Assembly: GCA_018241325.1 (NCBI GenBank)
Contig: JAFEEB010000030.1
Span: 1-64,000, forward strand
From: Pseudomonadota bacterium
GTDB lineage: Bacteria; Pseudomonadota; Gammaproteobacteria; Burkholderiales; Burkholderiaceae_C
Direction of reading: 5' to 3'
Length of the DNA stretch: 64,000 bases
Below the pieces are notes generated by a model. It saw only the letters and a program-made list of their open reading frames with translations. It had not been told where the DNA came from and ran no database searches. Shown here in pieces: positions 1-10,263 of the stretch. Position 1 is the stretch's first letter. Each line of letters starts with the position of its first letter. A program made the position numbers and the translations under genes.

Positions 1-143
1 GGACATTACTATTTGGGGCTCACATTGGCCAGCGGGCCATGGGCATCGGGCTATACTTTTTGCCAAGCACCGCAAGCCGCTTGCCGCACACCGCTTTTCA
101 CGCCTTGCCGGCGGCAACGCCCAGGTGCCCGAAAGGGGTAGCC

Positions 144-827
144 ATGATGCGCAGACCCGATTCGCCGGACCTCTGCAATCGTGCCGCAGGCCTTGCTCGA
201 CGGGGGTGGGCGCCGTTTCAATGGGGCGCACGCCAGTTGGCACACTTGTCCACCACGCGCATGAACTTGCGTGCCGGTTTGACGGCGGATGGCCTGACCG
301 CCGTGCTGCTGATCGTGGCGGCGGTCGCGGACGGCGGCCTGCGCTGGCCGTGGGCGCTGGTGACGGCGCTGGCGGGCCTGTTTGTTTTCAGCTTCATCGA
401 ATACGCAGCGCATCGCTGGCTGTTTCATGGTCGCCACACGGGATTGTTCGCCCGCGGGCATGGCCATCACCACCTCAACCCCCTGGGCCATGACGCGCTG
501 CCGTTTTTTTTGCCGCCGCTGTTCATGCTGGCGCTGGCGGGGCTGTTTGCGCTGGTGCTGGCGACCGACTACGCGCTGCTGCTGGCGGGTGTGGTGGCGG
601 CCGGCAACGTGGCCTATGGCATCAGCCACGTGCTGATTCACGTGCATCGCTTCAAGAGCGTGCGGATGCAGCGCTGGGTGGCGTTTCATGAGGTCCATCA
701 CCGGCACGCCAACAAGAACTTCGGCGTGACGAGCAGCCTGTGGGACGTGATCCTGGGCACGCGCTATCGGCCGCGGGTGCCCCGCGAGACGCACGCAGCG
801 CCGACGGATGTGGCTCCGCCACCATGA
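144..827 (+). CDS. Fatty acid hydroxylase / sterol desaturase family membrane protein
   Basis: A membrane-bound diiron oxygenase of the fatty-acid-hydroxylase / carotenoid-hydroxylase superfamily, 227 aa. The metal-binding histidine clusters are visible: HRWLFH at residues 90-95, HGHHH at 106-110 and HEVHH at 182-186. They are separated by hydrophobic segments near residues 50-85 and 120-155, as expected for a four-helix membrane hydroxylase. The start at 144 is chosen because an AGGGG ribosome-binding site lies about 6 nt upstream; an in-frame ATG at 261 would also keep all motifs. The stop overlaps the ATG of the next gene (ATGA), so the two are probably co-translated. The substrate (lipid, sterol or carotenoid) cannot be told from the sequence. 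Confidence 0.8.
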   Translation: MMRRPDSPDLCNRAAGLARRGWAPFQWGARQLAHLSTTRMNLRAGLTADGLTAVLLIVAAVADGGLRWPWALVTALAGLFVFSFIEYAAHRWLFHGRHTGLFARGHGHHHLNPLGHDALPFFLPPLFMLALAGLFALVLATDYALLLAGVVAAGNVAYGISHVLIHVHRFKSVRMQRWVAFHEVHHRHANKNFGVTSSLWDVILGTRYRPRVPRETHAAPTDVAPPP

Positions 828-2204
828 CGTCGGCAAGCTTTGGCAAAGCAAGTGACGCACCGCGCCCTCGCGTGGTGATCGTCGGCTGCGGCTTTGGCGG
901 CCTGGAGGCGGCGCGGGCCTTGCGCGGCGCGGCGCTGGACGTGACGGTGCTTGAGAAAACCAACCACCACCTGTTTCAGCCGCTGCTCTACCAGGTGGCC
1001 ACGGCCGGGCTGGCGGCGCCTTCGATCTCGGCGCCAACGCGGCATCTGTTCCGCCGTCAGCCCAATGTGACGACGCTGCTGGGTGACGTGGTGGCCGTTG
1101 ATGCCGCTGCGCGCACGGTGACGCTGGCGAGCGGCATGGCGCTGCCCTTCGACCACCTGATCGTCGCCGCGGGCGCCACGCACAGCTATTTCGGCCACGA
1201 CGAATAGGGCCGTGCATGCACCGGGTCTGAAGACGCTGGCCGACGCCTTCGAGATTCGCCGCCGCATGCTGCTGGCATATGAATTGGCCGAGCTGGAGCG
1301 AGACGCCGAGCGGCGTCGCGCGCTGCTGACCTTCGTGGTGGTCGGCGGTGGACCGACGGGCGTGGAGATGGCGGGCACCATGGCCGAGATCGCGCGCCAC
1401 ACGCTCAAGGGCGAGTTTCGGCACATCGACCCGGCCGAGTCGAGCGTGGTCTTGCTCGAAGGCGCGGCGCGCGTGCTGCAGGCCATGCCCGAGCGTCTCA
1501 GCGCGCGCGCCCTGGCTCAACTCGATCGCTTGGGCGTGCAAGTGCGCCTGAACGCGCGGGTGATCCGCATCGACGCCGAAGGATTGATGGTCGAATCGGC
1601 GCCTGGCGCCGGTGGAGCAAGCGCGGAAAGCTATGTATTGAATAGCAAATGCATCGTTTGGGCGGCGGGTGTTGCAGCCTCGCCGCTGGGGCGTTTGCTG
1701 GCACAGGCGACGGGTGCCGAGTGCGACCGCGCCGGCCGCATCCAGGTGGCGCCGGACTTGAGTTTGCCCGGCCACCCCGAGATCAGCGTGGTGGGCGATC
1801 TGGCCGTCGCCTTCAGCCACGTGCCGGGGCAGGCGCCCAGGCTGGTGCCCGGCGTGTCGCCCGGTGCCAAGCAGGGCGGGCGCGCGGCGGCCGCCAACGT
1901 GCTGGCGCGCATCGCCGGGCGGCCGACGCAGCCGTTTCGCTACCGCGACTGGGGCAATCTGGCCACCATTGGCCGCAATGCGGCCGTGGTTGATTTGCCA
2001 ACACCCGTGGGGCACGTGCACTTGTCGGGCTACTTCGCCTGGCTGTTCTGGCTGTTCGTGCACATCTACTTCTTGATCGGCTTTCGCAGCCGGCTGATGG
2101 TGCTGATGGACTGGGCCAGCGCCTACTGGACGTTTCGCCGACCCGCGCGGGTGGTGGCCGACATGAAGGGGCCGCGCGGCCCCGGAGAATCGACAAGCGA
2201 ATAG
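824..2204 (+). pseudogene. ndh: Type II NADH dehydrogenase, broken by a +1 frameshift
   Basis: An FAD-dependent, non-proton-pumping NADH:quinone oxidoreductase in two frames. The first part (824-1207) has the FAD-binding GCGFGGLEAA motif and ends at a TAG right after YFGHDE. The second part (from 1212) continues in the next frame with APGLKTL, the NADH-binding VVVGGGPTGVEMAG and a C-terminal membrane-anchoring hydrophobic segment. Deleting the single A of that TAG restores one reading frame through YFGHDEWAVHAPGLK and gives a 459-aa protein of normal NDH-2 length. No other defect is visible. It is therefore either a very recent inactivating insertion or a base-calling error. The second half could only be made separately from the GTG at 1212, and without the FAD site it should be inactive. 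Confidence 0.85.
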
Positions 2205-2217
2205 CGCGCTGGCCGGA

Positions 2218-3624
2218 TCAAGCGGCCGGTGCGTCGGGCCAGGGGCGCTGCGGGCCGCGCAGTTGCTCGAACGCGCGCGCCACTTTCATCACGCCGACGT
2301 CGTCAAAGCGGCGCCCGGCGATCTGCAGGCCGATCGGCAGGCCGCTTGCCGAATAGCCGCAGTTGATGGACGCAGCCGGCTGCTCGCTCATGTTCCAGGG
2401 CACGGTGAAGGCGATGTGCTCGAGCGGGCGCAGCGGGTCGTTGGTGGGCGAGGGGTCTTCGGCGGGGGCGGGCAGGTTGGGTGCCACCGGGGAGATCACG
2501 CAGTCGAAGGGCGCGCTGGCGGCCACCGTGGCCACGCGCGTGGCGTGGGTTTGCGCGTAGGCCCTGAAGATGTGCGGGCCGTCGAAGGCGGCAGCGCTTT
2601 CGGCCCACTGGCGGATGAAGGGCAGCAGTTTTTCACGCTGCGCGGGCGGCAGCGCCTGCAGGTCGAGATAGGAGCGCATGCGCCAGAAGTGGTCCAGCCC
2701 GTCCAGCATCTCGCGGGTGAAGAAGGGGCGCATCGGCGTGATGCGGGCGCCGGCGGACTCCAGCAGCCGCGCGGCGGCCTGCACGGCGGCGGACACCTGC
2801 GGATCGACCGGCAAGCCGCAGCCCGCATCCAGCAGCAGGCCGATGGAGAGGCCCTTGAGATGCTCGACTGGCGTGTCGGCCACGCCGGCCCAGTCCAGCG
2901 TTTGCGCGGGCAGGCTCATGCAGTCGCGCGCGTCGGGTTGGGCGAGCACGTGCAGCATCAGGGCGGCGTCGCTGACGCTGCGGGTCATGGGGCCCGCCGC
3001 GCGGCCCATGTAGGGCGGGTCGATGGGCACGCGGCCCAGGCTGGGCTTGAGCGTGAAGATGCCGCACCAGCTGGCGGGCAGGCGCAGCGAACCGCCGATG
3101 TCGGTGCCCACGTGCAGCGGCCCGTAGCCGGCGGCCGCCGCAGCGCCCGCGCCGGCGCTGCTGCCGCCGGGCGTGCGCGTCAGGTCCCAGGGGTTGCGCG
3201 CCAGGCGGTGAAAGCTGGACAGGCCCGAGGACAGCATGCCGTAGTCGGGCATGGTGGTCTTGCTCACAAGCACCATGCCCGCTTCGCGCAGGCGCGCGGC
3301 GGGGGGCGCGTCGAGCGCGGCCAGGGGCGCCGTGGATGCGGCGGTGCCCGAGGGCATGGGGTCGCCCGCGGTGGCGATGTTTTCCTTCAGCGTGCCGGGC
3401 ACGCCGTCCAGCGGGCCGCAGGGCGCACCGCGTTGCCAGCGTGCCGTGCTGGCGCGCGCTTGCTCCAGTGCCTGCTCGGGTCGGTAGAGGTAGGTGGCCT
3501 GCAGGCGCGGCTCCCAGCGCTCGATGTGGGCGATGACGGCCTGGGTGACTTCGACGGGGGAGAAGGCGCGGCTGCGGTAGCCGGCCAGCAGCGCGTGGGC
3601 GCTCAGTTCGTGGAGTTCGGGCAT
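2218..3624 (-). CDS. Amidase, amidase signature family
   Basis: A 468-aa serine amidase of the amidase signature (AS) family, which hydrolyses C-N amide bonds. The Ser-cisSer-Lys triad is intact: Lys80 in GVPGTLKENIATAG, Ser155 in TPGGSSAG and the nucleophile Ser179 in GTDIGGSLRLPA, with the 24-residue Ser-Ser spacing normal for the family. There is no signal peptide, so it should be cytoplasmic. There are no Gat-type neighbours, so a role in tRNA amidation is unlikely. It is the last gene after the peptide-type ABC transporter genes on the same strand, 77 bp beyond the substrate-binding protein, and may process an imported amide (inference). It converges on ndh with a 13-bp gap. Confidence 0.88.
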   Translation of the reverse strand: MPELHELSAHALLAGYRSRAFSPVEVTQAVIAHIERWEPRLQATYLYRPEQALEQARASTARWQRGAPCGPLDGVPGTLKENIATAGDPMPSGTAASTAPLAALDAPPAARLREAGMVLVSKTTMPDYGMLSSGLSSFHRLARNPWDLTRTPGGSSAGAGAAAAAGYGPLHVGTDIGGSLRLPASWCGIFTLKPSLGRVPIDPPYMGRAAGPMTRSVSDAALMLHVLAQPDARDCMSLPAQTLDWAGVADTPVEHLKGLSIGLLLDAGCGLPVDPQVSAAVQAAARLLESAGARITPMRPFFTREMLDGLDHFWRMRSYLDLQALPPAQREKLLPFIRQWAESAAAFDGPHIFRAYAQTHATRVATVAASAPFDCVISPVAPNLPAPAEDPSPTNDPLRPLEHIAFTVPWNMSEQPAASINCGYSASGLPIGLQIAGRRFDDVGVMKVARAFEQLRGPQRPWPDAPAA

Positions 3625-3632
3625 GGAATCCG

Positions 3633-3696
3633 AAATTCAAGGAAAAAGAGCTGCTGGCGCCCGTCAAGCAAGCGCCGGCAGCTCCTGTTTTTATAG
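3633..3696 (+). repeat. Interspersed repeat, family A (full copy)
   Basis: An intergenic copy of a dispersed element of about 60 bp. Its order of blocks is an A-rich start, a CTGGCGC block, a complementary AAGCGC block and a final AGCT-TATAG segment. It shares this layout with copies at 13829, 33611, 42261 and (inverted) 58621. It fills nearly the whole gap between the substrate-binding protein gene and the amidase gene. Confidence 0.6.
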
Positions 3697-3701
3697 TTAT
3701 C

Positions 3702-5192
3702 TCAAGTCCAGCTCAAGGCCGAGAGGTCGTTGACGAAGATCGGCATGTCCTTCCACAGGCCATGCAGGCGCTTGTTGGCCACCGTCACCCACTGCGGGGT
3801 GTACAGCCAGGCCAGCACGGCGTCCTTGGCCAGCATGGTTTGCGCCTCGCCCAGCAGCTTGTTGCGCTCGGCCGTGCTGGGGGCCGTCTTGATGCGGGTG
3901 AACAGCTCGTTGAACTTGGGGTTGTCGTAGCCCCAGTAGTAACCGGGCTTGGTGAAGTTGCTCAGGTCGAAGGGCTCGACGTGGCTGACGATGGTCAGGT
4001 CGTAGTTGTGCGCGCCGCCATAGGTGTTGGCCAGCCACTGCGCCCATTCGACGTTTTGCACCTTGCAGACGATGCCGATCTTGGCCAGCTCGGAGACGAT
4101 CACCTCGCCGCCCTGGCGCGCGTAGGGCGGCGGGGGCAGCACCAGGGACAGCTCCAGCGGGGTGGTGACGCCGGCCTCTTTCAAGAGCGCCCTGGCCTTT
4201 TCGGGGTCGTAAGGGTTGATGCCGGTGGTGTCCACGTAGCCGGGCGCGCTGGGCACGTAGTGGCTGCCGATGGGCACGCCCAGGCCGTCGCCGGCGCCCT
4301 GGATGACGGCCTTGCGGTCGATCGCCATGCTGATGGCGCGGCGCACGCGCACGTCGTTCAGGGGCTTCTTGGCGTTGTTGATGGCCAGCACGGTCTTGGC
4401 GCGCGAGCCGCAGATCAGCGTTTGCAGGCGCGGGTCGCGCTTGAACTGGGCCAGGCCCCGCGGCGTGACGCGCGGGAAGGCGTCCACGTCGCCCGAGAGC
4501 ACGGCGGCCACTTGCGCCGCCGGGTCGGTGATGATGCGGAAGGTGGCGCGCTTGATCTTGATGGCGGAGGCGTTGCGAAAGCCCGGCCAGGCCTTGAGCG
4601 TGATGGACGAGCCCTTGGCCCAGTTGTCGAGCACGTAGGGGCCGGTGCCGGTGGGCTTGGCGTTGTTGCCATCGGCGCTCTTGGGCTCGACGATGGAGGC
4701 GGTGGCCTGGCCCATGTAGAACAGGAAGTCGGGGTCGGGCTCCTTGTTGATGATGACCACCGTGTGCTCGTCCACGGCGCTCACGCTGTCCATGGCGGCG
4801 AAGGTGCGCTTGTCCTTGTTGGTGCTTTTCTCGCCGGTCGCGCGCTCGAAGCTGAACTTGACCGCGGCGGCGTTGAAGGGCTCGCCGTTGCTGAAGGTGA
4901 CGCCCTTGCGCAGGTAGAAGGTGGTGGTGCGCAGGTCGGGCGAGACCTCCCAGCGCTCGGCCAGCATGGGCGTGATGCTGCCGTCGGCATTGATCTTGGT
5001 GAGGGTCTCGAAGATGTTGTCCTGCACCACCTCGGCAATGGCCGACGCGGCGCCGGCCGTGGGGTCGAGGCCGGGCACCGGCTCCAGCGTCATGCCCAGC
5101 ACCACGGTGTTTTTGCCCGACTGGGCGAAGGCCGGCAGTTGCGCGGCGGCAGCCAGCGTGGGCAGGGACAGGGCGAAATGGCGGCGTTTCAT
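3702..5192 (-). CDS. Peptide/nickel-type ABC transporter substrate-binding protein
   Basis: A periplasmic extracytoplasmic solute-binding protein of family 5 (DppA/OppA type), 496 aa. The N-terminus MKRRHFALSLP...LPAFAQ is a signal peptide with likely cleavage after FAQ. The mature protein shows typical family features such as the segments DPTAGAAS and DNIFETLTK near the start and AERWEVSPD. The start at 5192 is preceded by GAGGAG; the frame is open further upstream but without a signal peptide. It lies downstream of two ATPase genes on the same strand, and the matching permeases are at 12941-14876. The ligand is probably a short peptide or peptide-like compound, but this family also binds other solutes. 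Confidence 0.9.
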   Translation of the reverse strand: MKRRHFALSLPTLAAAAQLPAFAQSGKNTVVLGMTLEPVPGLDPTAGAASAIAEVVQDNIFETLTKINADGSITPMLAERWEVSPDLRTTTFYLRKGVTFSNGEPFNAAAVKFSFERATGEKSTNKDKRTFAAMDSVSAVDEHTVVIINKEPDPDFLFYMGQATASIVEPKSADGNNAKPTGTGPYVLDNWAKGSSITLKAWPGFRNASAIKIKRATFRIITDPAAQVAAVLSGDVDAFPRVTPRGLAQFKRDPRLQTLICGSRAKTVLAINNAKKPLNDVRVRRAISMAIDRKAVIQGAGDGLGVPIGSHYVPSAPGYVDTTGINPYDPEKARALLKEAGVTTPLELSLVLPPPPYARQGGEVIVSELAKIGIVCKVQNVEWAQWLANTYGGAHNYDLTIVSHVEPFDLSNFTKPGYYWGYDNPKFNELFTRIKTAPSTAERNKLLGEAQTMLAKDAVLAWLYTPQWVTVANKRLHGLWKDMPIFVNDLSALSWT

Positions 5193-5262
5193 CGGCAAGG
5201 GTCTCCTCGAAGGCTTGTGTTGCACATGGTAGCGCAGCGGTGCATCGCGCCCGCCACGCCCG

Positions 5263-6164
<902 letters not shown>

Positions 6165-6168
<4 letters not shown>

Positions 6169-7178
6169 GCGCAAGCAGCTATTGAATTTGAAGCGTGCAG
6201 AACGACCTCGGCGCGCCGGCACTTGAAGGCGTGGGTGGGTGAGAGCTCGACCCGCGGCGGCGGTTCAGCGCTGCAGGCGGGCTCTTCGGTGAAGGGGCAA
6301 CGTCCGGCAAAGGGGCAGCCGGGGGGCAGGCCGAACAGGTCGGGCACGGTGCCGGCGATGGTGGGCAGGCGGTCCTCGCGGCGTGCGTGCAGGCGCTGCG
6401 CCAGGCTGGGGCGCGCCGCCAGCAGGCCGCGCGTGTAGGGGTGGGCCGGGTGGCCGAACACCTCGTCGGCGCGGCCCGATTCGACCACGCTGCCGCCATA
6501 CATCACCAGCATGCGCCGCACGTTTTGCGCCACCAGGCCCAGGTCGTGCGAGATCAGCACCAGCGCCATGCCGCGCTCTTGCACCAGCTCACGGATCAGC
6601 GCCAGGATCTGCTTTTGCACCGTGACGTCGAGCGCGGTGGTGGGCTCGTCGGCAATCAGCAGGTCGGGCTCGCAGGCCAGCGCCATGGCAATCATCAGGC
6701 GCTGGCGCTGGCCGCCCGAGAACTGGTGCGGGAAGCTGTCCACGCGCTGGGCCGGCTCGGGGATGCCCACGCGCTGCATCAGCTCGATCGCGCGGGTGCG
6801 CGCCGTGCGGGCCGTCATGCCGCGGTGCAGGGCGAGCGGCTCGGCAATCTGCGCGCCGACGCGGTGGACCGGGTTGAGCGCGGTCATCGGCTCCTGAAAG
6901 ATCATGGCGATGCGGTTGCCGCGCAGCCGGCGCCAGTCGCGGTCGGGCAGACCGACCAGCTCTTGCCCATGCAGGCGCACGCTGCCGCTGACCGTGGCGT
7001 TGTCGGGCGCCAGGCCCATCAGCGCCAGGGCGGTCATCGACTTGCCGCAGCCCGATTCGCCGATCAGGCCCACGGTGTCGCCGCGCTCGAGCGCAAAGCT
7101 GACGTCGCGCACGGCGGGCGCCGATCCGCGGTGGGTGCGCAAGTCAACACGAAGGCGGGAGACGTCAAGCAAGGGCAT
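6165..7178 (-). CDS. Oligopeptide ABC transporter ATPase, DppD/OppD type
   Basis: The first ATP-binding subunit of the peptide importer, about 337 aa. It has Walker A GESGCGKS, signature [14 protein letters not shown], Walker [13 protein letters not shown] and an H-loop ISHDLGLVA. The C-terminus has the oligopeptide/dipeptide transporter Cys-rich segment ([10 protein letters not shown] and PACSAEPP), which marks the DppD/OppD type. The ATG at 7178 is taken as the start; a TTG at 7196 is possible. The last residues ([10 protein letters not shown]) come from a partial family A repeat at about 6168-6190 that replaces the natural C-terminus and creates the stop. The gene is cut off from the permease genes by about 5.8 kb. 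Confidence 0.9.
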
Positions 7179-7299
7179 CGGCTGGTGACGCGACAAAAGA
7201 GCGTCAAACGATCAATTCGAATCGATCTGCGCAAGTATCCCTGAATCCGGACGCCCCGAGGTTTTCGGCTCGTTGGGTGTCTTGCCCCGTCGGAGTGCC

Positions 7300-8979
7300 T
7301 CAGTGCCCTGTTCGGAGCGGGCCATCAGCACGGCCGCTGTTTTTGCCGTGCAATGCCAGTGCGCGTATGCCGTCGAAATCGAACTGCTCCAGGCATTCAC
7401 GCAGCAAGGTCAGAAACGGCGCAGTGGCGCCTTGGCCGGTGTGGCGCTCGATCCAGCGCTCGATGTCGGTCAAGCGACCGTAAAGCGCCAGTTCGGCGAG
7501 TTCATCCAGCGACGGGTCGATCACCTCGATCATGCGGGGCGCGTGGGCGGGCCGAGCGGGCGCGCATGCTTGGGCATCGCGCTGTGCGGTGGCGACCCAG
7601 CCAGCGCCGGATGCATCGACGACCGGTGCGGTCAGCGTGAAAGAAAACGTCGTGCCCTGGCCGGGACTGCTGCTCACGCCGAGGGCGCCACCCATGGCCG
7701 CGACAATGCGCTGCGCGATGAACAGTCCCAGCCCCGTGCTGCCGCTATCGGCCTGCAGGCGCTGGAAAGCGCCAAAAATATCGACGCCCTGGCTCAGATC
7801 GATCCCCATGCCTGTATCGCTGACGGCCACGCGCAGGATGCAGGCGTCCCCTTCGGGTTCAGCCGTGACCGACAGGGTCACCACACCGTCGCGCGTGAAT
7901 TTGGCGGCGTTGGAGAGCAGGTTCAGCAGCACCTGCTGCAAGCGCTTGCCGTCCAGGACGATTTGCCTTGGCATCGGGCCCGAGGCGTCGCGGCAAAAGT
8001 GGTTGTTTTTCCGCGCGCACAGGGCGATGGCGTATTCGGAAACATCATCCAGCAGGCGGGGCAGTTCGGTGGCGACGGGCCGGACGGCCAGGGGTTGCAG
8101 CTCGCCTTTGGCGAACTCCAGCAGTTCGTCGATCAGGTCGAGCTGGTATTTGACGCTGCGCTCAATGGTCTGCAACAGCTTGCGCTGCTGCTCGTGTGCC
8201 TCGGCGAGCAGGAGCGCGCAATACCCGCTGATCGTCGCCAGCGGTGCGCGCAGGTCGTGGCCGACGTAGCCCAGCACCTCGACCTTCTGCCGGTCCTTGG
8301 CCTGGGCGTCGGTGAGCGCCGCGCTCAGCTTCGCATTCAGGGCAAAGGCGTGCATGTTGCCGAAGACCAGTCCGTAGCCGATGTGAATCACCTGCAGGCC
8401 AAAGGACAGCAGGACCTGGAAGTTGCCTGAAGCCAGGAAATCCCGTGGCGCCGGGAAAAACGGCGAGCCGATGATGCGCGCGGCATGGACCACCAGGAAC
8501 AGCAGGGTCACGGCCATGACTTCCGGGTTGACCGTCTTCCCGCGCTCGCGGCCCGCCTTGAACAAAGTCAGCAGCGTGGCCAGCATGATGAATGTCTGGG
8601 CCGCGCTGTACACGTAGACGCGCGCCGGGGTGTCGTAGGTGACGTAGGTGTAATAAGCCAGCGATGCCGCTTCCAGGCCCAGTACCGCGACCATCCAGAA
8701 CAGCCACGATCGGCGCCGGTCGAAAAACAGGCAGATGCCGATGTAGAACAGGACCGAGCTGAACGTGGTGCTGAAATTGGCGACGACGATGGAGAAGAAG
8801 TCAGGGATCTTGTCGCGCAGCGAGATCAGCAGGGAGCCGAGCCCGAAGGCCAGGAAACCGGAACTCCAGTAGATGAGATAGCGTGCTTTTTCCCGCGCCC
8901 ACAGCACCAGCATGCCGATGCAGAGGGAAAACTCTGCCAAGGCACTGAAGAACGCGGCGGTTGCCAGGTTGAGATTCAA
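7300..8979 (-). CDS. Membrane sensor histidine kinase with extra C-terminal domain
   Basis: A 559-aa sensor kinase. Residues 1-210 contain about seven hydrophobic segments (for example 8-28, 65-85, 92-115, 155-172, 185-207) and no large periplasmic loop, so the signal is probably sensed in the membrane. The phospho-acceptor region follows, with His241 in GYVGHDLRAP. The HATPase domain at about 340-450 has an N-box with NLLSNAAK, the G1 box SDTGMGID and the G2 box GSTGLGLF. Residues 485-545 form an acidic helical C-terminal domain that I cannot name. It lies 58 bp downstream of the response regulator gene on the same strand, so the two form one operon. The operon is divergent from the IPTL-CTERM gene, a possible target. 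Confidence 0.9.
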   Translation of the reverse strand: MNLNLATAAFFSALAEFSLCIGMLVLWAREKARYLIYWSSGFLAFGLGSLLISLRDKIPDFFSIVVANFSTTFSSVLFYIGICLFFDRRRSWLFWMVAVLGLEAASLAYYTYVTYDTPARVYVYSAAQTFIMLATLLTLFKAGRERGKTVNPEVMAVTLLFLVVHAARIIGSPFFPAPRDFLASGNFQVLLSFGLQVIHIGYGLVFGNMHAFALNAKLSAALTDAQAKDRQKVEVLGYVGHDLRAPLATISGYCALLLAEAHEQQRKLLQTIERSVKYQLDLIDELLEFAKGELQPLAVRPVATELPRLLDDVSEYAIALCARKNNHFCRDASGPMPRQIVLDGKRLQQVLLNLLSNAAKFTRDGVVTLSVTAEPEGDACILRVAVSDTGMGIDLSQGVDIFGAFQRLQADSGSTGLGLFIAQRIVAAMGGALGVSSSPGQGTTFSFTLTAPVVDASGAGWVATAQRDAQACAPARPAHAPRMIEVIDPSLDELAELALYGRLTDIERWIERHTGQGATAPFLTLLRECLEQFDFDGIRALALHGKNSGRADGPLRTGH

Positions 8980-9037
8980 TTTCGCTTGCTCACTTCATAT
9001 GCAAGGCGCATGGATGAATATGCCGGCATAACACGTT

Positions 9038-9877
9038 CTAATCGATTTTTGATGAAATGATCCGTTGCAGAGTGCCGGAATCCGCCTGCGATTCGCTGCG
9101 GAGCTGAGTGGGGGACTTTCCCCAGAATTTTCTGAACTCGGTGGAGAAATTGGCCGAATTGGCGTAGCCGACTTCTAGAGCCACATCCGCGACCGTCAAT
9201 GTGCTTTGGCCGAGCATCAGTGCCGCCCTGCGCATGCGTTCTTGGCGTATGAACTCGAATGCCGAAAGGCCACCGTTGGCCTCGAACACGGCATTCAGGC
9301 GCCGCACGGGTATCTTCAGGCTGGAAGCCACGTCCGCGCTTTTCAAGGAGGGGTCGTTGATGTGGTTCAGGATGAATTCCGTTGCCACTTGCTTCAATAT
9401 GAGATTTGCGGGCAGGGGATTCGGCGCAACGCCGTCGCTGTGCGATGGGTGGATGTCACTGTATTCCGTGATGGAAGGCGATTTTCTCTGGGAAAGCGTC
9501 AAATGGATGCGTATCCGCTCCAGGATTTCATCAACGAAAAAGGGTTTGGCAACGTAGTCCACTGCACCGGCCCTCAGGCCTGCCAGACGCTCCTGCTCGT
9601 CGGCCATTGCGGAGAGAAAGATAGTCGGAATATTCCGGGTTGCAGGGTTCGCCTTCAGCAGGCGAGCAACGGTCATGCCGCTGCGCCCGGGCATGCGCAC
9701 GTCCAGCAAAATCAGGTCCGGAATCAACGCCGTGGCTCGTGCATAGCCCTGATCGCCGTCAAGTGCCACGCTGACGCGGTAGGACGTATTGCGCAAGGCG
9801 GCCACGAGAAGGCGAAGTTGATCTGGATCGTCGTCAACGATCAATATGTGCGCAGACATGATTTCGCTGTTGCTCAT
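9038..9877 (-). CDS. Response regulator with receiver and AraC-type DNA-binding domain
   Basis: A transcriptional regulator of 279 aa. The receiver domain (about 8-125) has the acidic triplet DDD at 15-17, phospho-acceptor Asp59 in LLDVRMPG and Lys111 in VAKPF. The C-terminal 100 residues are an AraC/XylS helix-turn-helix unit, with RQERMRRAALML and the second helix region VGYANSANFSTEFRKFWG. The start at 9877 has a GGA eight bases upstream; GTG at 9898 and ATG at 9859 are alternatives. Its codon use is less GC-rich than that of the surrounding genes, which may indicate transfer. It is encoded upstream of the kinase at 7300-8979 and heads away from the IPTL-CTERM gene. Confidence 0.9.
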   Translation of the reverse strand: MSNSEIMSAHILIVDDDPDQLRLLVAALRNTSYRVSVALDGDQGYARATALIPDLILLDVRMPGRSGMTVARLLKANPATRNIPTIFLSAMADEQERLAGLRAGAVDYVAKPFFVDEILERIRIHLTLSQRKSPSITEYSDIHPSHSDGVAPNPLPANLILKQVATEFILNHINDPSLKSADVASSLKIPVRRLNAVFEANGGLSAFEFIRQERMRRAALMLGQSTLTVADVALEVGYANSANFSTEFRKFWGKSPTQLRSESQADSGTLQRIISSKID

Positions 9878-10263
9878 CTGGTGATCCAATTTCAGCACAT
9901 ATCTCGCAACTGCTCATCATTACATGGGATCCCGGTGCTTTTATTTGATTTATTGCATTTTTATTTGGTTTATTGTTTTCTTGGCGTGGCCGATCGGGTC
10001 GGCAGCACTCTTGCCCGGCAACAACCGGCACGCAGGTGATGGGTAGGCACCCCGGACGATGCAGGCATCCATGGCGGCTGTTGTTTTTTTGTGTGTCACC
10101 ATCAATTTTCTGCTGCGACCGGAAGGAATGCAAAACATTTTAAAACAAATCAAACGAAATGAATAATTTTGCATTGTATAACGCAATTGGAATGATTTTT
10201 GTCCTGCTTGGTCGCCGGGCTATATCAGTCACATTTCTATCTATCTTAATCTTGGAGGTTTCA
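9878..10263. promoter_or_regulatory. AT-rich divergent intergenic region
   Basis: This gap of about 385 bp separates the response regulator gene (leftward) from the IPTL-CTERM gene (rightward) and must hold both promoters. It is clearly more AT-rich than its surroundings, with T-rich runs around 9940-9980 and 10080-10110. A strong ribosome-binding site, TGGAGG, lies at about 10252-10257 before the ATG at 10264. I see no convincing gene here; the open frame from 10159 lacks coding character before 10264. Exact promoter and operator positions cannot be fixed from sequence alone. Confidence 0.5.

Noticed and set aside
51..2063. Very long open frame on the minus strand opposite the hydroxylase and ndh genes
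   Set aside because: It is rich in Arg/Ala/His repeats typical of a shadow of GC-rich genes, has no domain, and the plus-strand genes have clear motifs.
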